From contig JAWRVZ010000564.1 of assembly GCA_037043235.1 (NCBI GenBank), positions 1-64,000 of the forward strand: 64,000 nucleotides of DNA, written 5' to 3'. A model generated the notes under the pieces. It was not told the DNA's origin and ran no database searches. It was given only the letters and a program-made list of their open reading frames with translations. Made by a program: the position numbers and the translations under genes. This document shows positions 57,088 through 64,000 of the stretch, piece after piece. Origin of the DNA: Rhodeus uyekii. Its lineage: Eukaryota > Chordata > Actinopteri > Cypriniformes > Acheilognathidae. Position 1 is the first letter of the stretch, and each line of letters begins with the position of its first letter.

Positions 57088-58181
57088 AAGCAACGCTATA
57101 AAACAAACATAATAGGGTAATTTTACCTCACTCTAGGTAAACTGTTTAGGATAACAACAACATACATTTTAACTCATGAATTAACTCTCTGCTGTTTACC
57201 TTTAGCTGGTTTCTGTATTTATTTAAATGTCATTCATACGCAATGAATGCCAATGTCTTTTGCCAATTACACATTTTTAAGTTAGTTCTTTAAGGCTATA
57301 CAGTGGAATGAAACAGATATTTGAGTGCTCTCATTTATAGTAAAAAAAGCAAGACTTTATGTAGTTCTTTAAACGGCTTTAAAGAACTACATTTATGAGA
57401 TTGCATATACTAGAACAATTTTAACATGAAAATTACAACATTTCAACTACAGCCACTAGATGTCAGCTAAGGATTACACAATGAGTCTTTTGCCAATGAT
57501 ACAATTCTAAGTCAGTTCTTTAAGGCTATACACTGGAATGAAACAGATATTTGAGTGCTATTTCTTCAGTCCAGAAAGGATGCAACGAGAACTATTATTC
57601 TTTAGTGCACAAGTGAAAAAATTAGTTCTTGTAAACAGATAATTGAAACAGAGTATTATGAAACAGAACTGTTGACTTATTATTGGGTCTTTCTGCTTAG
57701 AAATGTGGTCTGTAACTGTTATATTAATTGTCACGCCCTTAGCAGCCATTTAGATTACATTACCCTAGCAACTGTATAAGGGTAACACATTTTTAACAAC
57801 ATGAATTTTGTCTCATGAATTGATTGTCTGCTGTTTACCTTTAATTGGTTTCTGCATTTATTTAGATATGTCATTCACAGTATATCATCTTGTATCTTGT
57901 CCTCCATTCCTAAAAACCTAAAATCCTTTTATTTGTGGCACATAAAAGCTAAATGTGGAAGGGAAAAAAGAAAAGTTTTTTTTTAATCATTTGTCATTTG
58001 AAAGGCAAATTATGGTAACCAAAATTAGTTTTGTCTGTAGGTGGGTCCTCTGTTCCAACTATATTATTATTGTTAAAGTAAAAGCTATTCGAAAACGGTT
58101 AATTACAAAGTGTATGGGCAGGGGTAAAAGAGCTTCTCTTTAACATTTTGTTCATGACCGATGATTGACAAGACTATGACA

Positions 58182-58326
58182 TGTACATTTGGCAGACGCT
58201 TTCATCCAAGGTGACTAACATTGCACTCAAGGAGCACATTGAATCAGTTTTTGTTTTCCTGGGATCGAACCCATGACCTTGGCATCGTAAGCACCAGTGC
58301 TCTACTGCTTGAGCTACACGAAAGCT
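58182..58326 (-). mobile_element. tRNA-derived SINE 2 (U3)
   Basis: Inverted copy of 17506-17655 with intact A and B boxes. U2 has no copy because it ends upstream of this point. Confidence 0.75.
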
Positions 58327-58530
58327 TTGCAAGTGCATCAGCAGGTTTCAGCAGAGGTCTATAGAGGAAAATGTGATCCAAATGCATAAATATACCATAC
58401 GTCTGAATTTTTCTATAAGAGGATGTAAGATTTGAGGGATTAGGTATTAGTATCAGAACTGAAAATACATGAATGGGTTTTTGTGTTAGATGTCAACATA
58501 TGTATATGGACCACTAGGGGATGTAGTGGG

Positions 58531-59716
58531 CAGAGCCAGCCCGTCTAACAGGCGGTCGCCTGGGGCCCCTCTAAAATTTGGTGGCCCCGCGACCCGCACA
58601 TGATGTCACGCATGTATAGTAGTTATGTTTTATCAAATGTCCACATATAGTACAAATGGTTAATGTGTCAATTATGACACTTTTGTAATGCACAGACCCG
58701 ATTAAACACGATACAATTCACAATGACGGTGAGCAAAATATAAAACATATTTTATTAAAAGAATATCTCTGAATAATTCATACATGACAAATAGCTGAAA
58801 ACGATAATAATAATAATAAAAAACGTTCTAAATAAAAGCGGATAAAAGATTAGAAACATACACAGCAGCACCACACTCTATTTAGCATAACACCTCCCGC
58901 AATAGGCTATTGGATGAACTAGAATGTCGTAAGTATTCCTAGTACAGATTCCACATATTCCACTTAGCCACATATCTCTGTAAATTCCTTTCGATATATA
59001 CTCGAGAGAGTGTCTTAAATAAGTCTAAAGTTATATAACGTCATAAGTCTGGTTGCTAATTTGATCGATGTACAGTGGTAGCTCGAGATACGAAATTAAT
59101 TAATGGGTCTGAGAGTTACAGAATTTCAATTCTCTGTATGTATGTGCTGTATATATTGCAGAATTGACAATAATCCGACTGACTTAATCCGTTCCGAGGC
59201 GGACTTCGTATAATGAGTTTTTCGTATCTTGGAAACACATATTACATGTAAAATGGCTAATCCGTTCCAAGCCCTCCAAAAACAGGCAATTAAATTGCAC
59301 AAAAAATTGTTTGTAAATTGTTATTGTAGGCAGGATTCGAACCTGCGCGGAGAAACCCTAATGGATTTGAAGTTCGTCACCTTAATCTCTCAGCCACAAC
59401 TATATATTACTATATGTAACTATATAACTACATATTGATATATATTATTTTTATTATTATTATATTATTTTTGTGTTTCTCAAACACACTTCATTTACAA
59501 TATTTTAAAATACTTTGCAGTACTTGCAAACTTATTTAAATCTGATTAAATATTTTTACACATGTATTACATGTTGAGTTTGTTACAGGTAATAAAAATG
59601 TATACACTTAAATATTGAAATTGTATTTTTTTGTGCTCTCTTCTCGCTGTTTTTACACCAGTGGGCTCAATTTTTTTTATCTCGCCTAGGCCCCACAACC
59701 CTTCGGGCCGGCACTG
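58531..59716 (-). mobile_element. hAT element carrying a tRNA-Ser-like insert (U3)
   Basis: Complete copy with termini CAGAGCCAGCCCG and CGGGCCGGCACTG and perfect 8-bp flanks GTAGTGGG (58523-58530 and 59717-59724). Confidence 0.85.
59323..59403 (-). tRNA. tRNA-Ser-like pseudogene (U3)
   Basis: As U1 but with GGTGACGAAC in place of GGCGACGAAC between the D and anticodon arms. Confidence 0.58.
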
Positions 59717-60104
59717 GTAGTGGGGATGAATCTCCACTTCTATGGTAAAGGAACAGAAGTCCAGCAGGCTTCCAATGTATTCGTGGTAAAACTTGGACAA
59801 CTTGGTTCTGGTGTAGAAATGTGTAGAAATTCCTATATGATCTTATCATGTTTGAGATTCCTATATGATGTTATCTATTTTCTCTCATTGGTTGTCTCTG
59901 TTACTCCCCTAGACATTTCTCTATACATATTCAAATAGATAAAGAATAAAGTTGAGAGACAATTTATCTCCCTCAGCGCTGAGTAGCCTACTTATTCATT
60001 CAACCGTTAGTAAAAAGAGGACTGGAATGAGGCACGCCGGGAAACGAATCTAACAGAGGAGGAAAACGCAAGTGAATTCATTATGAATGAATGGAGAATA
60101 AATG

Positions 60105-60251
60105 TTTGCTTACCATTTAGCAGACCTAAAAGTTACCTAAACTGCATGCTGAGAAGACATTATGCAAGGTCTTGTTTTCCGTGGGAGCGAACCCGCGACC
60201 CTGTCGATGAAAGCACTGACGCCCTACAGACTGAGCTACTGTACAGCTGCC
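60105..60251 (-). mobile_element. tRNA-derived SINE 1 (U3)
   Basis: Inverted copy of 15572-15705 with about 14 extra bp (ACATTATGCA region near 60157) in its tail. Confidence 0.6.
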
Positions 60252-60453
60252 ACGTTGGCTGTCGGCACAACAAGTACTACTTTTGACATCTGTGGAAAGT
60301 ATGTGCTTGCAAGGTATTGTAACGTAAATTAACCGAGTGAAAGGCCTCGAATGCCGGAATGGGTTCACTTCAAAGAGCTGAAAAAACGTAAGACTTCAAA
60401 AGCCTTGATTTCAAAGACTGAACTGTTGTTTATTGCAACGTTGAGCCGATCAA

Positions 60454-60577
60454 CCAATCACAGGCATTTATGTTGAGCTGCCGAATGAACACAGACGTGC
60501 TGATTGGCTATTGACTACTTGATCCGTATCGGAAACACGATTGGTACTGCGCATGTGCGCGCTTTATAGTTACGTCA
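60454..60577 (+). promoter_or_regulatory. Promoter-like block upstream of candidate exon (U3)
   Basis: CCAAT at 60454-60458, inverted CCAAT at 60503-60507 and 60540-60544, NRF1-like TGCGCATGTGCGC at 60548-60560 and CRE-like TTACGTCA at 60570-60577. The candidate ATG is 172 bp further on. Confidence 0.45.
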
Positions 60578-60748
60578 TTTGGTGATGACTGAGGGACAAT
60601 ATGGATTTATATACGTTTTATGATGGAATTCAAGAATTTCTTTCAAAGGGAAACATTCCTGACAACTTTACACTGCGTCGGAAGATGACACGGGCGTTCA
60701 TTGTGATTATTTAATTAATAATGATTTTAAGTACTGAGAGAATTTATA

Positions 60749-60854
60749 ATGGGAAAAAGAGGTCTGTTCAGTGCCACATTAACTCTGGGACTGGCAATCA
60801 CAGTGGAGTCAGAGGCTCTCAAAACAGGGTTATTGTCCAGTAACATTCACAGAG
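60749..60854 (+). CDS. Candidate first coding exon (U3)
   Basis: The 35-codon frame and GTAAGC donor match U1. The possible second exon is missing because everything after about 61002 was replaced by L2 LINE sequence, so this copy could not make the same spliced product. Confidence 0.33.
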
Positions 60855-61002
60855 GTAAGCTGTGTCTCGCACCCATGTATTAAATGTATTAATTGCACAG
60901 ACCAATTATAGAATCAGGCTCAAATGTTGGAGCCAAAGTAAGTCTTTTTGGCTCAGGAGCTAAAAAGCAGCATATGCAGTTTATGTTAGATCTTTTCCAC
61001 TC

Positions 61003-62184
61003 TAACGTCTTGTCTAGACAATTCCTGTCCGCTCTCTTCGAGGTCACCGCGTGCTACTCGCTCTAACCCCTGGCTAACGGATGCTCTTCGTGAACCAAGT
61101 TAAGGGCATCTTGGAGAGAATGGCACAAATCAAAGGACCCGTCCGGCCATGAGTTTGTATAATTCTCTGCTCTCTACCTTTTCTACTGATGTCCATACCT
61201 GCAAATATTTGCATTTCCTCACCAAGATTAAAAGTGCTTCTAACATGCATGCACTTTTCAAAACATTCAGCTCTCTCCTCTTTCCCCCTCCACCCTCTAC
61301 CTCTTTAACTGCCAATGATTTTGCCCATTTCTTTATTAACAAAACTGCGACTATCAGCAGTCAGTTCTAAGCTCTACACACACACATGAAAATAGACCGA
61401 CCTCTGATGTAACCAGAAACCTTTTTTCAACCACCTCTCCACTCACAGAGGTAGATGTATCTAAACTTCACATCACTCGTTGATAATTACAGACATGGCT
61501 CTCTCCTACCATTCATATCAAAAACTCTTGAACGTGTTATTTTTAACCAGGTATCTTCTTGTCCTCTCTCAGAATGGCCAGTTGGACATCAACCAGTCTG
61601 GTTGATCAACCAGTCTTCAAGGAGGTTAAGGTGACTTCAACCGAGACTGCATTACTATCCATTGCTGAAGCTCTAAGGAGGGCAAAAGCTGATTCAAAAT
61701 AGTCAGTTCTCATTCTTTTAGATCTATCTGCTGCCTTTGACACTGTTAATCATCATATCCTTCTGTCTACCCTCTCGTAGGATGCATCCTCTTCAGTGGT
61801 TTGAATCCTATCTCACGGATGGGTCCTTCAGGGTTGCATGGTGCGGGGAGGTCTCCAAAGAATGTCAACTGGTGCTTCTGGTGTTCCACAGGACCTCGTG
61901 GACCACTTCTCTTCTCCACGTACACCACATCAGTGGGTCCCATCATAGAGGCACACGGCTTCTCCTATCACCGCTACGCCAATTACACAGCTATTCCTGC
62001 CGTTTCAACCTGATGATCCCACGGTGGCTGCGAGAATCACAAGCTGGCTCGCGGACATCTCGGCATGGATGAAAGAGCATCATCTGCAATTCAATATGGC
62101 AAAGATTGGTCTTTCCCGCCGATCCAACACTGCAGTATGATTTCACCGTCCAGATCGGCGCCACCACGATTACCCTTAGTAAGG
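61003..62184 (+). pseudogene. L2-type LINE fragment (U3)
   Basis: This is the plus-strand equivalent of 12556-13750 of U1, with AAFDTVNHH at about 61725 and a TAG immediately after STLS, and the YADD position degraded. Its 5' side is truncated at 61003 by a deletion that joins LINE sequence to the intron after the candidate exon. Confidence 0.75.
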
Positions 62185-63321
62185 ATTATTGCTTTGCATT
62201 GGTTGAGCTAAACAGTAAGTTGTGCATTGACAAGTAGCATTACCGAATTTGTTGCATTGCATTTCTTTGTGTATAGAACTAATTTGATGCATTGCATGAA
62301 GTTGTGCACAGAACTCATTCTCATGTGCAATTGCATTATTATAATAATAATGAATAATGAAATTTCCCGCCGAACCGGAGTCGATTAGGACCTTGGCTGG
62401 AATGGAACAGAAGGAGGAGGTTATTAACACATCAGACTGCGGCAGGATATACATCACAAGCTCTGAAAGTATAATACTCACCGCTGGGCGCGGAGGACGG
62501 GTCGGACAGGTAGCACGGAAATGACCCGATCCTCCGCAGTAGAGACAGAGGTGTGAATGCATACGTCTCTCTCGTTCTGCAGGAGATAGGCGGGTGTGAT
62601 CCACCTGCATGGGTTCTGGTGCTAGAGGGGAGGGCTCCCTCGGCTGAGGCGGGGAATGCAATGGCAATGGAGGAGCTGAGCAGGTAGCAAGGTTTTGAGA
62701 GACTAAGGTTGCTTGACGGATGAAGTATTCCAGCCCAACATGGTCATCATAAATAGCTAGGTGAAGGCGGACCTGCGGGTTCAGTCCTCGCCGAAAAACT
62801 GAGAGTAGAGCCGTTTCGTTCCAGCCACTGGTAGCCGCCAGTGTCCGGAACTGTAAAGTGTAATCTTGGATAGTTTGAGAGCCTTGCTGGAGCTGTAAAA
62901 GTTGGTCATGCACTGAAGTAGGACCCGCAGACTGGCCGAATACTTCCCGGAAATGTGCGATAAATGTGTCAATGGACTGGGTGAGGTGACCACCAGCCTC
63001 AAAAATAGCTCTAGCCCATTTTCGAGCTCTGCCGGTAAGGTGTGACATGACAAATGCAATTTTGGCACGATCGGAGTGGAATTCACGAGCCCTAATCTCC
63101 AAATAAAGTGAACAGTGCATAACGAAGCCATTGCATTCCTCCGCCTCACCTGCGAAGGGCGCTGGTGGGGCCATGGGACTGGCGGAGGCAGACGGCGAGG
63201 AAGTCCATTGTTGTAGTGCATTGAGGAGAGCGTTGGCGAAATCACTGAAGGGATCGGGTGACGGTGACGGGGAAGCGCCCGCCACTGCTCCGGCCTGACT
63301 CGTGGTCTGGTCTTCTGGCAT
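62176..63321 (-). CDS. Gypsy gag plus protease start, fused in frame to a satellite monomer (U3)
   Basis: This 381-codon frame has the same length and architecture as 11417-12562: capsid-like region, CCHC knuckle, IDSGSAG and satellite-encoded tail. About half a dozen amino acid differences are visible from U1 (for example SPSPS for SPSPA, MHSHL for MRSHL, NKFGN for NKLGN) and no frame break. It lies just downstream of its LTR on the minus strand. Confidence 0.75.
   Translation of the reverse strand: MPEDQTTSQAGAVAGASPSPSPDPFSDFANALLNALQQWTSSPSASASPMAPPAPFAGEAEECNGFVMHCSLYLEIRAREFHSDRAKIAFVMSHLTGRARKWARAIFEAGGHLTQSIDTFIAHFREVFGQSAGPTSVHDQLLQLQQGSQTIQDYTLQFRTLAATSGWNETALLSVFRRGLNPQVRLHLAIYDDHVGLEYFIRQATLVSQNLATCSAPPLPLHSPPQPREPSPLAPEPMQVDHTRLSPAERERRMHSHLCLYCGGSGHFRATCPTRPPRPAVSIILSELVMYILPQSDVLITSSFCSIPAKVLIDSGSAGNFIIHYYYNNAIAHENEFCAQLHAMHQISSIHKEMQCNKFGNATCQCTTYCLAQPMQSNNPY
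62185..62340 (-). repeat. Single satellite monomer inside gypsy element B (U3)
   Basis: This is the inverted copy of the 12398-12553 monomer with the same end phase (ATTATT at 62185 and 62335). U2 lacks it because of the deletion at 39960. Confidence 0.85.
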
Positions 63322-63337
63322 CGATGAAAAGCAGACA

Positions 63338-63707
63338 CTGAGGTGAGTTCACAGACAGGATGTTTATTGAGGCAAGGCACGGTAGCAGTGAACGGGCGAC
63401 GGGCAATGAAACACAAAGGTGCTGGTTTAACTGAATGTACTGTCCGAGGAGAATGATGCAGAAATAGGCTTGGCGAAATCTCTTGGAACTTGTAGAGTCA
63501 ATGGAGTCACATACGAGGAGAACCAGGTTCAGGACGCAGTGAGAGTCTGTACACAATTGTAGACCAGACACAGTGTGCTGGGTGAGTGTGAGTGATATAG
63601 TGAATGGTTGATGGGGAACAGGTGCAGGTGCTCAGTACTCTGGAGACTGTGAACGAGTGGGTGGAGCGTGGGAGTCTGGTGCAAGGGGCGTGGCTGAGTC
63701 CGTGACA
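63338..63707 (-). mobile_element. Ty3/gypsy 5' LTR, element B (U3)
   Basis: This is the reverse complement of the 11031-11400 LTR. The minus strand begins TGTCACGG at 63707. The 3' end is uncertain. Confidence 0.6.
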
Positions 63708-64000
63708 GTTCTCAGAACGTTCTGTATACTTTACAAAATTAAGCTAAAAAATAACCTGCAGGAAGGTTCCGGGAACGTTCTCTATAAGTTACAACATTAA
63801 GCCAAAAAAATAACCTGCAGGGAACGTTCAGGGGAACGTTCTCTGTAAGTTACAAAATTAAGCCAAAAAATAACCTGGAGGGAACGTTCTCCATAAGTTA
63901 CAACACTAAGCACTACAACACTACAACATTAAGCTAAAACAATAACCTGCAGGGAACGTTCCGGGAACGTTCTCTATAAGTTACACAATTAAGCCAAAAC
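63708..64000 (-). repeat. 58-bp-period minisatellite (U3, partial)
   Basis: About five units lie before the window ends. Unit order joins the LTR-proximal units of U1 directly to the distinctive unit with the GTAGTGTTGTAGTGCTTAGTG insert found at the other end of the U1 array. The interior was therefore lost by contraction. Confidence 0.88.

Larger units (their letters stand above)
57088..64000 (-). repeat. Segmental duplication unit, copy U3 (inverted)
   Basis: This is the reverse complement of U1 from 18734 down to about 8650. The order is array flank, SINE, hAT with tRNA-like insert, SINE, promoter plus exon, L2 LINE, satellite monomer, gag, LTR, minisatellite. Two large differences from U1 are visible. 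A junction at about 61003 removes the equivalent of U1 13751-14818, and the minisatellite is strongly contracted from 63708. The copy continues beyond the window end. Confidence 0.9.

Overview
The window looks like repeat-dominated nuclear DNA of a teleost fish, probably a cyprinid-like species. The evidence is vertebrate-type hAT elements with 8-bp target duplications, Ty3/gypsy, L1-type and L2-type retroelement remnants, tRNA-derived SINEs with a fish-type 3' end, and long tandem satellites. It is not prokaryotic. No complete host protein-coding gene is visible. Nearly everything is mobile-element debris, satellite DNA, or segmental duplication of the two.

Layout. A unit of at least 18.7 kb (U1, 1-18734, forward) runs into a satellite array (18735-22988). 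The array flips strand at about 22234-22250, and an inverted partial copy of the unit's last 2.6 kb follows (22989-25622). That inverted arm ends abruptly in a LINE 3' tail (25623-26055) and about 300 bp of unassigned DNA. At 26365 the unit starts again (U2, forward, to about 43511), so positions 1 and 26365 correspond. U2 breaks off inside a hAT element and joins, through about 20 bp of purine-rich filler, a second much larger satellite array (43532-57087). A third copy of the unit then follows in inverted orientation (U3, 57088-64000), running from the array-proximal end back to the minisatellite. The window therefore holds two satellite-cored, palindrome-like structures in tandem.

Inside each unit, in U1 order: a small MITE with a 9-bp target duplication; a LINE 3' tail; an internally deleted L1-type LINE; a 154-bp fold-back MITE; an LTR and pol debris of a minus-strand gypsy element invaded by a hAT with a BED-finger remnant; a 58-bp-period minisatellite rich in GAAnnTTC motifs; a second gypsy element (LTR, gag, start of protease) interrupted by exactly one satellite monomer; a minus-strand L2-type LINE; a CCAAT/NRF1/CRE promoter-like block with a candidate first coding exon; a SINE; a 1.2-kb hAT that carries a tRNA-Ser-like sequence; and a second SINE next to the array.

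The copies differ by events that can be ordered. U2 alone has an 832-bp TA-flanked element and a hAT nested in a hAT. U1 lost about 1 kb of gypsy pol and hAT that U2 keeps. U2 lost the LTR, 5' gag and the L2 reverse transcriptase. U3 lost the second candidate exon. The minisatellite has roughly 43, 24 and at least 5 units in U1, U2 and U3. The items most worth following up are the satellite-cored inverted architecture, the single-monomer insertion in gag, the heat-shock-element-like minisatellite, and the co-amplified promoter plus exon. Copy relationships were judged by eye. Assembly error in such repeats cannot be excluded.
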